Shown piece by piece: positions 40,201-50,178 of a DNA stretch of 64,000 nucleotides. The stretch is from assembly GCA_019802505.1 (NCBI GenBank), contig JAFMOC010000094.1, positions 968,501-1,032,500 of the forward strand, given 5' to 3'. The position numbers were made by a program, and so were the translations under genes. The stretch comes from Corydoras sp. C115. Taxonomy: Eukaryota; Chordata; Actinopteri; Siluriformes; Callichthyidae. Under the pieces are notes generated by a model, which was given only the letters and a program-made list of their open reading frames with translations, made no database searches and was not told the origin of the DNA. The first letter of the stretch is position 1, and each line of letters begins with the position of its first letter.

Positions 40201-41537
40201 GTAGTGACTGCTGCAAATTTATCCTGCACAGTTCACAAATTTATTCCACTAGCATCAGGAGTCAGTAGGTCCTAATGCATACGCCTCAGGCCATTAAATT
40301 ACCATCCAGCATGAACAATTTTGCATCTTGCAGATGTGATTTAAAAGTGATCTTTAATATATGACTTAAATTACAGGATCAACCTGTAAAATTAAAGACA
40401 CATGTTCTAACCATTTAGAGTAGGCTTTAAGGGACAAATAGGACAGAATACTTACATATCACAGCTTTGTGAGTTCACAGCCATTTGTCCACTTGGACAT
40501 GCTGATATAAAAACAAGGAGCTAATGTGATTTATTGTTTTAAATGTAGTTTATTTCATACACAAAATATCTTTATTCAGAAACCAAATGAAACATGTTTA
40601 AAAACCCTGTTAAAAACATACCTATGCAGCTTTTCGCAGCAAAGGAGCTTATTATATATCCAGCCTTACAGGAGCAGTTAACCAGACCATCATCTCGGTC
40701 AGCACATGTTGTAGTAATGGCATCACATGGAAAGGGAGACTGCTGACAAAGTTTAGTAGCTGAGGGAAAAAAAAGGCAGAAATAAAATCAGAATTAATTT
40801 AGTGCTATGAAGGTTTAAATGGAATGGTGACCGTGCTGTACTCGCAAACTTTTTTAAATGATAAAACCTAGCTCAAAATACACACTTATTCTTTTCAAGA
40901 CGAGCCTTAAATTAAGTGATAACGATTCAGATTTTCTGAGAATTCAGAGTTTACTGAGAATCAATATTTAATAATGATACCAAGTGGATTATGTTAATTC
41001 TGACCTTTCTCACTTCACACATTACTTTAGTTTTTTAACATTCCCTGGTCATCATGATCTGATTCTCTTTTTTTATAACAGATTTTCAATAAGATAAGAC
41101 AGATATGGATTACAGACAGGTCAACTTAACACACAGTTATTAAATTTCAATTCACTTTGTTATTATATCCTTTCATTTATTATCTCCCGCTTTATCCTCT
41201 ATTAGGGTTGTGGTGGGGTTCCCCATGCCCATCCAGGGGAGAACGTCTCGGGCGCTGGGCAGATAGACCCAGGACAGGGTGCCAATCCATCGCTGGGCAC
41301 ACTCACTCACACACACACACACTCTCTATATGGGGCAATTTTGAGAATTCAATTGACTTGATCCATGTTTTTGGACTGTGGGAGGAAACCGGAGAACCCG
41401 GAGGAAACCCACGTGGACACGGGGAGAACATGGAAACTCCACCCAGATGGGGATTCGAACCGGGAATCCCTAGCGCTGAGAGGCGAATGTGCTAACCACT
41501 AAGCCACCGTGCAGCCCTGTTATTATATATATATTTA

Positions 41538-41587
<50 letters not shown>

Positions 41588-42086
41588 TTATTTTTTGGGT
41601 CATTATTTTTGGATTTCACCCTCTGTAAACTCTCCAATCCATATTTTGACAATTGAGGATCAAACTTAGATTCCTGCTGCAACAATGACCTCTGCTGGCT
41701 GTGAAAGTACACACCAATGTACATTCCCTTACTGCACATTACAAGGCTTCTGAGGACTGAATACAGTAGCAGCAGCAGTAGTAGTTAAAGTTGGAATAGT
41801 AGTACTAGTAGTAGTATTTGTTTGAGTATTAATAGTGGTAATAATATTTAATAACACTTTTAAGTATATAGAATGTTATCTATAGCAATCAATTCTGATA
41901 TATAATAATTGGTGATCATGATAATAGTACAACGAGCTAATTCTGTACTCACCGTTATAAGTAGCACCGGACAAAATCCCTGTACCATTTTCTACAGCAG
42001 CCTTTATTGCGTTATTGGTGGTCATTTCTGTAGCATCAGAGTTGACGTCATAGATGTTGTCCACTGTGGCTACCACACTACCATTA

Positions 42087-42125
<39 letters not shown>

Positions 42126-42947
42126 ATTATTTGTTGGTAGCCTAGAATATCATTAACATGGTTAGCTCAGTAGTGTCAAAACTCCTACCTAAGTTTCAGA
42201 ACCGTGGACTTGACGTAGCCTGGTGTCTTTTGTAACACACTTTTTAGCTAAGGAAAGAGAAAAGAAATTATATTACTAAAGCAATGAATGACCAAAGAGC
42301 TGAAAATAGTAGTTGGGTGTAGGGATGTCTGGGCTTCTTTGCTTATTTTATTGCCAAGGCAAGTCATTATAAGTCTTGCCTTATATTATACGTCTTATGC
42401 CTCGAGTCGAATAAGCGGTGGATAATGGATGGATGGATGAAGGGAAGGGAAGAGTGTGTAATATGTGTAAACAGCATGGAATGATGTACACCATAAGGTA
42501 TGTTCTTATAGTTTGTGAGAGATAGAAGTAGAGTTGGTGCCGTCACACAAGTAGCATGAATCCTAAAAGTAATTGGTTTAATGTTTTCCATTTGTTTAAA
42601 TTAAGATGTAGTTCACTCAGTTCTGCCTTTCGTGGTGTTCTGTCTTGTTATTTTGGTTATTTCCTGGGAACCATCTTTTCTTGCCCATGTTTTATAGAGT
42701 AGTTTGAAATCTTACCGTATTACTAATTTCATCAGCTGTAGTCCGGAATTGCTCCGAGTTTGGATCACTCATGTCAGGGTGAAATGTGCGTAAAACCCTA
42801 AGAGTGCCTGTGAACACTTTGGCTAAAAATACAGAGAAAAATACAGACATTGAAAACATACTGACAATTATGTGCAACTTGCTATGGTTCTTTTTATTAG
42901 AAGCAGTAATAATTATAATACAAAAGAAAATTTAAGCAAAATGAATA

Positions 42948-42981
<34 letters not shown>

Positions 42982-45900
42982 CATCTTAAAAACTGTGACT
43001 GTAAGGGCTAAACTAATACACTAAATAGCAAATCCATATACTGTTTTATGGCATACAGTATCTCTCTGCAAGAGTACACTTGTTCTCATTGTATTTTAAG
43101 AAATTGTACTAAAATTCATCTCGGTATGCTTTAATGTATTATAAACAGGGTGCAAACATTTTTTTTTACATGAGTAATAGTGATATGCTTTATATTTACC
43201 CTCTGTGCAGGTTCCCTGAAATAAGTAGGTTCCAGCCAAACACTTACAAGTGGAATTTTGACAAATACTTAAAGGTCCACAGGGAATTGCTGGACAGGAT
43301 GCTAAGTAAACAAAATGTCAAATGATGTGATGCCATACAGTTTCTATAATGAGTTGGAATATGTACTGTACATATAGTAAGCACATTAAAAGAATAGACA
43401 CACACTCACACACCTGGTTTGGTTGTTGGGTTAGTAGGATTAGTTGTAGGTATAACTGGATGTCCAGTTGTTATTGTAGTAAAGGTGCTTGGATTTGCTG
43501 TTGACACATTGCCCGCTGAAGTAGTTTGACTGGCTGGTTGTGTTGTGATGGTGTTTGAGGTGGTAGATATATTTGTTGTTGTTGCGATGGTGTTTGCAGC
43601 AGTGCTTGATTTGACTGTTTCTGTGCTAAGTGTTGTAGATTCGTTGCTTGTTGCAGCTTTTTCAGTTGTTACACTGTCAGGTGCGGTTGTGGTTTCATGG
43701 GATGATGCTGTAATATTATTTTGAGTAGTGCTTTCAGTGGTTGGTTTTGTTGATGGGTTTGTGTTTTCATTAGTAGTGTCACTGGCAGTTGTGCTGGATG
43801 GTGGGGCAGTAGTTTCATGGGATGATGTTGTAATAGTATTTAAAGTAGTGGTTTCATTAGTTGGTTTTGTTGCTGGGTTTGTGTTTTGATTAGTAGTTTC
43901 ACTTACTGTTGTAAGGGTGGTAGCTATGGTGGTAAATTCACTGGTTGATATTATTGTAGTTTTGGAAAGGGTTACATTTGCTGGTTGTGTCGATGGAGTA
44001 AAGGTTTGAGTCGAATTTTCATTTATTGTTGTTTTACTGGTCAGATATGTGTTTGTGGTAAATGATTCATTTGCTGGTTTTGTTGTTAAGTCGCTGTTTG
44101 GAGTAGTGGATTCACTGGTTGGTTGTGTCGATGAGGTGAATGTTTGAGTGGAAGTTTCATTGCTTGTTGCTGTGTTTGGGGAAGTAGCTTCACTGGTTGG
44201 TTGTTTTGTTGAGTGGGTGTTTGTAGTAAATGTTTTACTGCTTTGCATTGTTGTTAAGATGGTGTGTGTAGGACCAGTTTGTGCAGGAGTGGAACTATGA
44301 GTAGAGGATTCATTGGCTGTAAAAATAGTTGTCATAGTGGCTTCACTGGTTGGTTGTTTTGTTGAGTGGGTGTCTGTAGTGAATGTTTCACTGCTTGACT
44401 TTGTTGTTAGGATGGTGTTTGTAGGACCAATTTGTGCAGGAGTGGAACTATGAGAAGAGGATTCATTTGCTGTAAAAATAGTTGTCATAGTGGCTTCACT
44501 GGTTGGTTGTTTTGTTGAGTGGGTGTTTGTAGTGAATGTTTCACTGCTTGGCATTGTTGTTGAGATGGTGTGTGCAGGACCAGTTTGTGCAGGAGTGGAA
44601 CTATGAGTAGAGGATTCACTGGCTGTGAAATTAGTTGTCATAGTGGCTTCACTGTTTGGTTGTTTTGTTGAGTGGGTGTTTGTAGTGAATGTTTCACTGC
44701 TTGGCTTTGTTGTTGAGATGGTGTTTGTAGGACCAGTTTCTGCAGGAGTGGAACTATGAGTAGAGGATTCACTGGCTGTGAAAATAGTTGTCGTAGTGGC
44801 TTCACTGGTTGGTTGTTTTGTTGAGTGGGTGTTTGTAGTGAATAATTCACTGCTTGGCTTTGTTGTTAAGATGGTGTTTGTAGGACCAGTTTCTGCAGGA
44901 GTGGAACTATGATGAGTAGAGAATATAGTTTCAGCTTCTGGCTGTGAAATATAGTTTTAGGACCAGTTTGTGCAGGAGTAGCTTCACTGGCTGTGAATTG
45001 TTGGGGTTTTGTTGAATGGTTGGTGTTTGTAGTGAATGTTTCACTGCTTGACTTTGTTGTTGAGATGGTGTGTGCAGGACCAGTTTCTGCAGGAGTGGAA
45101 CTATGAGTAGAGGATTCACTGGCTGTGAAAATAGTTGGGGTTGTAGCTTCACTGGTTGGTTGTTTTGTTGAGTGGGTGTTTGTAGTGAATAATTCACTGC
45201 TTGGCTTTGTTGTTGAGATGGTGTGTGTAGAACCAGTTTCTGCAGGAGTGGAACTATGAGTAGAGGTTTCACTGGCTGTAAATATAGTTGGGGTTGTAGC
45301 TTCACTGGTTGGTTGTTTTGTTGAATGGGTGTTTGTAGTGAATGTTTCACTGCTTGGCTTTGTTGTTAAGATGGTGTTTGTAGGACCAGTTTGTGCAGGA
45401 GTGGAACTATGAGTAGAGAATTCACTGGCTGTGAATATAGTTGGGGTTGTAGCTTCACTGGTTGGTTGTTTTGTTGAATGGGTGTCTGTAGTGAATGTTT
45501 CACTGCTTGACTTTGTTGTTGAGATGGTGTGTGCAGGACCAGTTTGTGCTGGAGTGGAACTATGAGTAGAGGATTCACTGGCTGTGAATATAGTTGGGGT
45601 TGTAGCTTCACTGGTTGGTTGTTTTGTTGAGGGGTGTTTGTAGTGAATAATTCACTGCTTGGATTTGTTGTTAAGATGGTGTTTGTAGGACCAGTTTCTG
45701 TAGGAGTGGAACTACTAGTAGCTTCACTAATTGGATGTGTTGTTGGGTGGGTGGTGGAAGCGGAAATAGCATTGCTTGTTGTTATTGTACCATTGTCATG
45801 TGGCTGTGTTGTTAAAGTGTTTGGAGTACTAGTTTTATAGACCGATGTTGATAACGTGTTTGTAGTTTCACTGCGTGGATGTTCTGTAGTGGCATCATTA

Positions 45901-47972
45901 GTATTTGCTGATTTTGTTGTTAAGCTGGTGTATAGTTTTGAAGTCGTAATGCTAGGTTGTGTTGTTGGGCTGGTGTTTGTTGAAGTGTCTTTGCTTGTTT
46001 CCATCATTGGGTTAAAATGCGATGAAGTAGCTTCACTGCTCCCTCCTGTTGTTGCAAGGGTGCTCTGCACAGTAGTTACATGTGTGGCTGTGCTGTTTGT
46101 TCTGCCTGGTGAGGTATCTAAAAATGACAGCAGTGAAGGCCTTGTGTTAGAAGCAGTTTGGTGTTAGTAATGCAATTAAAAACATACAATATATAATTAA
46201 AATTCTCTAAAGATCTTTTAATCAATAATTTTGCGTGTTTCTGAAAATCAAAGCACATATGCAGATGGCTTTGTGGGATCAGTTGGTAGAAGAGCATTTT
46301 CTGTTGTACGTCTGTACTCCATCAAACAAAGAAGGTCAAAGGTATGGTTTGGTAAATTTGGTATGGAAGACTTTTTTGAAACCCCTTCACAAAAGCCTTA
46401 ACTTTCTTAATAGTTGTAAGGGGGAACCAACTTAAGATGGATTGGCGTAAAAGAAAAAAGGAGTTGCAGGATCAGATAATGATCAGGTTTGATAATTCTA
46501 CAGTGTAGCTGGTTTTCTCCATAACTACTGACTTGATGTGTTCTCATTTGTAAGTCGCTTTGGATAAAAGCGTCTGCCTAATGACTAAATGTAAATGAAG
46601 ATGTAATGTGTATACAACCAAATAAGTTTCTTCATATAGTGTATTTTGGTTTAAAATGTACACCTAACCACAAACTAAAATTAATTTAGCATTAAATCTG
46701 TGCTAAAGGGTGATACGGCAACATATAGTGGTTAGCACGTCTGCCTATCAGTGCTGGTAATCCAGTCCTTCCAATCCTATCCAAAAACATGGAGTCAAGG
46801 TATTTTGAATGCTCTAAATCCACAAGTTTTCTTCATGATTGCTATAATTTCACTATAGTTTTAATGAAAGGTTCTGCATACTATACAACCATCTGGCTGA
46901 AATAGACTCCTCTTCCTCTCATGAGATTTGGTTACATTTCTTTTTACATATTTAAGCAGTTGCTGATTAGAACTAATGTAAAGACTAATAAATCAGATAA
47001 TTCATCTTTTACTTCTGGCTGTTCCCACCAGGGGTCACCACAGCAGGGAAGATCAGTGTATTTGGCCTGGCACAGTTTCATACCAGAGGCCTTTTCCGAT
47101 GCATACATATCTTTGAGCTAGTGAATTTAAGCATCTCTATTTTAGCATCTCTTGGGGATGGGGGGGGGGGCAAAAAGGACATGCATGATGTACACAAAAA
47201 CAACATGTTTTACCCTGACCTGGGAATTAAACCCAAAAACTCACTTCATGGGAGACCATTTCCACAGGTTTATGATGTTTGTAATCTCTGCAATTTAGTT
47301 ATTTTTGGAAGAACTTGTTTAGTGCAGAGACAAAAATTTAGTGCAGAGAATAGCAACAATCATATAATATGCAAATGGTATAATCCTCAAACAAAATACC
47401 AGACCCAGATAGCCATTTGCCTAGCATGCCTCTAATCAGGTGCGTTTGTGGCCCACATCTTGCAAACAATGACCATATGGCAAGTGATCCAGAAAATGTG
47501 ATGTGGGCCTGAAAAATTTGCTGTCTGAGAAGTGTAAGGATTGTTATTATTATATTAAGCTGTTTAAGCTATTGGGTGTTTTAAAGAACAATACAAACAA
47601 CCGAGATGCAAATCATCAGTGCCTTACCTTCGGAGGATGAGGTGTGTATAGAGACTGTAGAAGTAGCATGAGGGGTGGAGGTAAGAGCAATACCAGTTGT
47701 AAAGTGTGTGGTTGAACTGGTAGGAGACGATAACGTTTCAGCTGTGGCTCTGTTCGTCATGGTGGTTAAAGATTCTGTTGTTTTTGATGTTGTACTGTCT
47801 GTTTGCTGGGTTTCTGTCATTGTGTGTTTTGCGGTTGTTAGTACTGTCGTTACATCTTCTGAAACTGAGGTGCTTGTTGTTGTGTCTTTGCTGATTGTGG
47901 TGTTTGGTAATTCACTGCTACTAATGGGGATTGTAGTGGTAGAAGAATCTGTCAATGCCCCTAATGAAATAG
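33921..47972 (-). CDS. muc13: MUC13-like transmembrane mucin; 5' end missing, repeat exon frameshifted
   Basis: Thirteen exons join in phase except inside the large repeat exon. The order is: Ser/Thr-rich exon, repeat exon of about 900 codons, EGF-like module (six Cys), SEA domain over three exons, EGF-like modules ending CPFGYSGFNCRDS, a membrane helix, then a tail of about 105 residues and TGA at 33921-33923. EGF-SEA-EGF-TM with a CPFGYSGFNC-type motif just before the membrane is the MUC13 arrangement; MUC3/12/17-type mucins are the alternative. Family role: apical epithelial glycoprotein, with SEA self-cleavage producing a non-covalent dimer. The exon lengths total about 4.1 kb. The first exon, with start and signal peptide, was not found upstream. 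Two net -1 shifts in the repeat exon mean this allele or assembly does not encode one continuous protein as written. Confidence 0.75.
34182..34258. repeat. (GT)n microsatellite
   Basis: About 38 GT units in the last mucin intron, about 125 nt upstream of the terminal exon on the minus strand. Confidence 0.98.
35330..35545 (+). mobile_element. SINE family B copy, diverged, plus orientation
   Basis: The head CAGCTCAGGTTAGGGTGTTG and tail TTGTAAGTCGCTTTGAATAA are clear; the body is diverged. It lies in the last mucin intron. Confidence 0.8.
35964..36315 (-). mobile_element. SINE family A copy 3, full length with TSD
   Basis: A full copy in the last mucin intron. A perfect 13-bp target-site duplication TTATTATAAAATT lies at 35951-35963 and 36316-36328. 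Confidence 0.95.
36691..36705 (-). CDS. muc13: mucin candidate 15-nt microexon (tail)
   Basis: A 15-nt segment between ATCACTTTAG and AAAG|GTAAGA would add KMRGK between NGL and TGSYDLMY in phase 0. Direct joining of the flanking exons is also in frame, so this may be an alternative cassette. The donor is strong, the acceptor tract weak. Confidence 0.5.
37741..37912 (-). CDS. muc13: mucin exon: proximal cytoplasmic tail
   Basis: The 172-nt exon encodes RKKINNTAYPGSPYPSDDFQ, then WSRQGAVSIPRATLNPSPVP and NPDAELTLPVKKKYSNGL. The AYPxxPY...W.R.A order loosely resembles the human MUC13 tail from memory. A SINE is inserted 27 nt upstream of this exon's 3' splice site. Confidence 0.85.
37939..38298 (-). 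mobile_element. SINE family A copy 4, next to a mucin 3' splice site
   Basis: A full copy with a 10-bp duplication CGTCAGTACA at 37929-37938 and 38299-38308. Its tail ends 27 nt from the mucin exon at 37912, so the left duplication supplies the branch-point region of that intron. An internal CA-like run at 38071-38104 expands the body. Confidence 0.95.
39007..39361 (-). mobile_element. SINE family A copy 5, full length with TSD
   Basis: A full copy, flanked by a perfect 14-bp duplication ATTTAATGTATTTA at 38993-39006 and 39362-39375. It is the second SINE in the same mucin intron and lies about 80 bp from the transmembrane exon's donor. Confidence 0.95.
39443..39536 (-). CDS. muc13: mucin exon: transmembrane helix
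   Basis: The 94-nt exon encodes SSLLALVVVAVVLGALLLIA then LLALLIFCLCYR, one uninterrupted hydrophobic helix followed by the basic stop-transfer residues RKK at the start of the next exon. Cysteines at the cytoplasmic edge could be palmitoylated (inference). Confidence 0.9.
39644..39681 (-). CDS. muc13: mucin exon: short cysteine module part 2
   Basis: The 38-nt exon encodes MCPFGYSGFNCRD. CPFGYSGFNC just before the membrane helix is the strongest pointer to MUC13. The donor is GACT|GTAAGT. Confidence 0.85.
39955..40415 (-). repeat. imperfect tandem duplication inside a mucin intron
   Basis: Blocks around TTATTCCACTAGCATTAG, CTTGCAGATATGATATAAAA, GATATATGACTTAAATTA and ACATGTTATGATCT recur in the same order in a second diverged unit (TTTATTCCACTAGCATCAGG, CTTGCAGATGTGATTTAAAA, ATATATGACTTAAATTACAG, ACATGTTCTAACC). 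Confidence 0.7.
40456..40501 (-). CDS. muc13: mucin exon: short cysteine module part 1
   Basis: The 46-nt exon encodes ACPSGQMAVNSQSCD plus two bases. With the next exon it forms a four-Cys juxtamembrane module ACPSGQ...SCDMCPFGYSGFNC. Confidence 0.82.
40622..40759 (-). CDS. muc13: mucin exon: post-SEA EGF-like module
   Basis: The 138-nt exon encodes ATKLCQQSPFPCDAITTTC, then ADRDDGLVNCSCKAGYI and SSFAAKSCI. It has six cysteines with a CxCxxGY core. The acceptor is CCCTCAG and the donor ATAG|GTATGT. Confidence 0.85.
41169..41517 (-). mobile_element. SINE family A copy 6, full length with TSD
   Basis: A full copy in the mucin intron between the SEA and EGF exons. An 11-bp duplication TGTTATTATAT lies at 41158-41168 and 41518-41528. 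A (TTA)n run follows at about 41540-41584. Confidence 0.94.
41953..42086 (-). CDS. muc13: mucin exon: SEA domain part 3 with cleavage-type motif
   Basis: The 134-nt exon encodes SNGSVVATVDNIYDVNSDAT and continues through an Ala/Thr/Asn helix to NGTGILSGATYN. GSVVA sits where SEA domains self-cleave between G and S (the usual motif is GSVVV), so cleavage is plausible. The acceptor follows directly on a TG repeat. Confidence 0.85.
42089..42125. repeat. (CA)n microsatellite at a mucin 3' splice site
   Basis: About 18 CA units; on the minus strand (TG)n runs directly into TAG at the acceptor of the third SEA exon. Confidence 0.97.
42189..42247 (-). CDS. muc13: mucin exon: SEA domain part 2
   Basis: The 59-nt exon encodes LKSVLQKTPGYVKSTVLKL plus two bases, the middle helix and strand of the SEA domain. 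It is followed by a 102-nt intron with a (CA)n tract. Confidence 0.85.
42716..42822 (-). CDS. muc13: mucin exon: SEA domain part 1
   Basis: The 107-nt exon encodes AKVFTGTLRVLRTFHPDMSD then PNSEQFRTTADEISNT. This is the FxGxLRV...F.PDMxDPxSxxF opening of a SEA domain. The donor is ACG|GTAAGA. Confidence 0.85.
43200..43301 (-). CDS. muc13: mucin exon: first EGF-like module
   Basis: The 102-nt exon encodes SCPAIPCGPLSICQNSTCKC then LAGTYLFQGTCTE. Six cysteines in EGF-like spacing lie between the PTS region and the SEA domain, as in MUC13. It is entered at TTACTTAG and left at GAGG|GTAAAT. Confidence 0.82.
43414..46117 (-). CDS. muc13: mucin repeat exon (PTS domain), frameshifted
   Basis: This 2704-nt exon starts after CATTTTTAG in phase with the previous exon and ends CCAG|GTGTGT. 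It encodes Thr/Ser/Pro-rich sequence, including a 51-residue tandem repeat with phrases such as HSTKQPTSEAT, FTASESSTHSSTPAQTGP and ILTTKPSSETFTTNT. The mucin frame changes at about 45631 (GAGGGGTG where other units read GAGTGGGTG) and again between about 44970 and 44910, in an aberrant unit. The length is one base over a multiple of three once the phase bases are removed, exactly what two lost bases predict. The 3' third (43414-44100) is non-repetitive Thr/Ser-rich sequence. Confidence 0.8.
44191..45760 (-). repeat. muc13: 153-bp coding tandem repeat (51 residues per unit)
   Basis: The landmark CACTGGTTGG (plus strand) recurs at 44191, 44344, 44497, 44650 (one change), 44803, 45150, 45303, 45456 and 45609. 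Spacing is exactly 153 bp except 347 bp between 44803 and 45150, where an irregular unit sits. Units differ at only a few bases, which suggests recent homogenisation. Confidence 0.9.
46505..46612 (+). mobile_element. SINE family B tail fragment, short-body subtype
   Basis: It has the same short body and tail as the copy at 19400 (CATAACTACTGACTTG, then GTCGCTTTGGATAAAAGCGT). It lies in the intron between the two mucin PTS exons. Confidence 0.75.
46708..46830 (+). mobile_element. SINE family A fragment, degenerate, plus orientation
   Basis: GTGGTTAGCACGTCTGCCTA and CCAAAAACATGGAGTCAAGG match the head and middle of family A in direct orientation. It lies in the intron between the two mucin PTS exons. 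Confidence 0.55.
47010..47240 (+). repeat. old interspersed repeat
   Basis: GGCTGTTCCCACCAGGGGTC, ACCACAGCAGG and CCTGGCACAGTTTCATACCA resemble a widespread fish repeat ('ggctgctcccttaggggtcgccacagc...gatttggcacag'). It lies in the intron between the mucin PTS exons. Confidence 0.5.
47628..47972 (-). CDS. muc13: mucin exon: Ser/Thr-rich N-terminal segment
   Basis: The 345-nt exon starts after TTTTTGCAG with AISLGALTDSSTTTIP and continues as a region very rich in Thr and Ser, for example TTSTSVSEDVTTVLTTAKHT, ending HTSSSE plus one base at GAAG|GTAAGG. It is non-repetitive and typical of O-glycosylated mucin sequence. It begins in phase 1, so an upstream exon with the signal peptide must exist. 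Confidence 0.8.
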
Positions 47973-48888
47973 CTGCAAAAACATAAATATCTCAATTAGA
48001 TCTAAATTAGGAAAAACAAATGAAAAGACAAGTTGCATTTCAGCATGTTAGCACATTACATTTGCATAAATAAGAAACAAAGACAAAATGATCATATTCC
48101 ACCTTTAGATTTTCTAAATCAGATTTGTATACACCAACCAGGCTCTTTAAAAAAGGAGCTTTAAACACACAATTTTACAATTTTACAATTTTGCACCTAA
48201 ATAACAAAGTGAATAGGGTTTTTGGGGACTTTTAGGGACCTTAAGGACCGCTTCAGCGAAGTGTACTTTTGTCCAAGTATATCTGCTTTACATTAGTGCA
48301 GCACCACTGTTGGACAGTAGAGGACCTGTAGTCTCTTAAAAAAAACACTCAACCATTAAGTAAACTAAAGTAATTCCTGTCTCATGATCACAGGTTTGAT
48401 TGCAATAAAAGCACAAAGCTTTTAAAACTCTTTTTTCCTGTTGTTTTTAATAATAAAATGTAGAGAAATGCATGCAAAGGTCAAAACAAAAAACATTTAT
48501 TTATTATTCACTCACTATTGACACTCTGTACTGGAATTGTGACATAGTTCTCCCCATGTCTGCATTGGTTTTCTCCGAGGTCTTCAGTTTACATGATTGC
48601 GCTAAAATGCCCCTTATATAGTCTCTATAGCTTAGTGAGCGATTGCCTAACCACCCAGTGCTCGAAACATACTTCCCTGGATGTGAATGGGAGGCATAAC
48701 CTGAAGATGATGAGATGAAATGACACTGTGTTACACATTCACCTAATCCCTCTACTGACATGATAAATGAAGCATAAAATCAGATAAATCCATATTTAAT
48801 AGGTATGAAATCATGTGCAATTATTCACTGAAAAAAATATTAAACAGTATATTATCAATTTAATTCAGACTGATTTAGAAACGATATA

Positions 48889-49239
48889 TTCATTCATTCA
48901 TTCATTATCTCCCGCTTTATCCTCTATTAGGGTCGCGGGGGGGTTCCCCATGCCCATCCAGGGGAGAACGTCTCGGGCGCTGGGCAGATAGACCCAGGAC
49001 AGGGCGCCAATCCATCGCTGGGTACACACTCACATACTCAAACACACTCTATATGGGGCAATTTAGAGAACTCAATTAACTTGATCCATGTTTTTGGACT
49101 GTGGGAGGAAACCGGAGAACCCGGAGGAAACCCACACGGACACGGGGAGAACATGGAAACTCCACCCAGATGGGGATTCGAACCGGGAATCCCTAGCGCT
49201 GAGAGGCGAACGTGCTAACCACTAAGCCACCGTGCCGCC
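48889..49239 (-). mobile_element. SINE family A copy 7, full length with TSD
   Basis: A full copy upstream of the mucin exons. A 12-bp duplication AGAAACGATATA lies at 48877-48888 and 49240-49251. Confidence 0.95.
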
Positions 49240-49874
49240 AGAAACGATATAATAGCATTAATTTTAAAAAATGATCGCTATCGCCAATATTTTGCTCCAA
49301 ACGCTCCAATATATCTCCAAACGCTATCTCCAATATTTTCCTCGTTTGCTTATTAAATGAACTACCCACATTTTTCTATTGTTATTTTATTTGCACTGCT
49401 CAGACCACACAACACACATTACACAATGCTTTCTCCAGCTGTTCTTTTAGTGTGCCAGAAGGATTCCACATTTTTTTTATTTGGGTTTTGTAATATCATC
49501 ATTTGTTAAACATCAAAAATACAAAAAAAAAATATTTGAATTTTAATGTCATCCAACAATCCAAGGTTCCAACCTGTTGAGTTGGAATCTACACTGAAGA
49601 ATGCCAAGCTGAGCCTTCATTTTACTCAACTTTGCGCAATGCACCATTTTTCAGCAAAACAGCCCCAGTGCATAATGCATAATGCATAAAGAACATGCAC
49701 AATAAAATTTGAGTATGGACCAAATTCATAAAAATTTCAATCAGCATTTTGTAGATTTATTGTTGTAGATTTTAAAGTATAAACTATCTTGCCACAGAAA
49801 ATAACAGAATAAAGAATTTGAAGGAACCATTAAAATACCAAAACTGCAGTGACCTTCATACCTTCATAAGTGTA

Positions 49875-49913
<39 letters not shown>

Positions 49914-50132
49914 TTTGCCCATCACATAATCACTTACATCTCAGCTTTAAAATAGTGTTAAAGTTAAAGTTAAAGTACACACCCAGATAGCCCTCTCACC
50001 CATGTTTGTTGCATAGCTTTCTGAATTACACCAGGAGCAGTCCTAAATATGTCATTAGTTAGGCTGACAAAACATGACTTGACCCTGAACCAAGCAAGGT
50101 TTTTGTAACAGCTTGTTTGTATGCAGGCAGTG

Positions 50133-50139
50133 TGTGTGT

Positions 50140-50174
<35 letters not shown>
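50133..50174. repeat. (GT)n microsatellite
   Basis: An imperfect GT run upstream of the mucin exons, interrupted by GGG at both ends. Confidence 0.95.

Positions 50175-50178
<4 letters not shown>

Noticed and set aside
44191..45760. CRISPR-like regular repeats
   Set aside because: Units are contiguous 153-bp coding repeats without distinct spacers, in a vertebrate gene.
45634..46167. Plus-strand Val-rich open frames in the mucin region
   Set aside because: They are antisense shadows of the Thr/Ser-rich mucin codons (ACN reads as NGT). No splice signals or family match.
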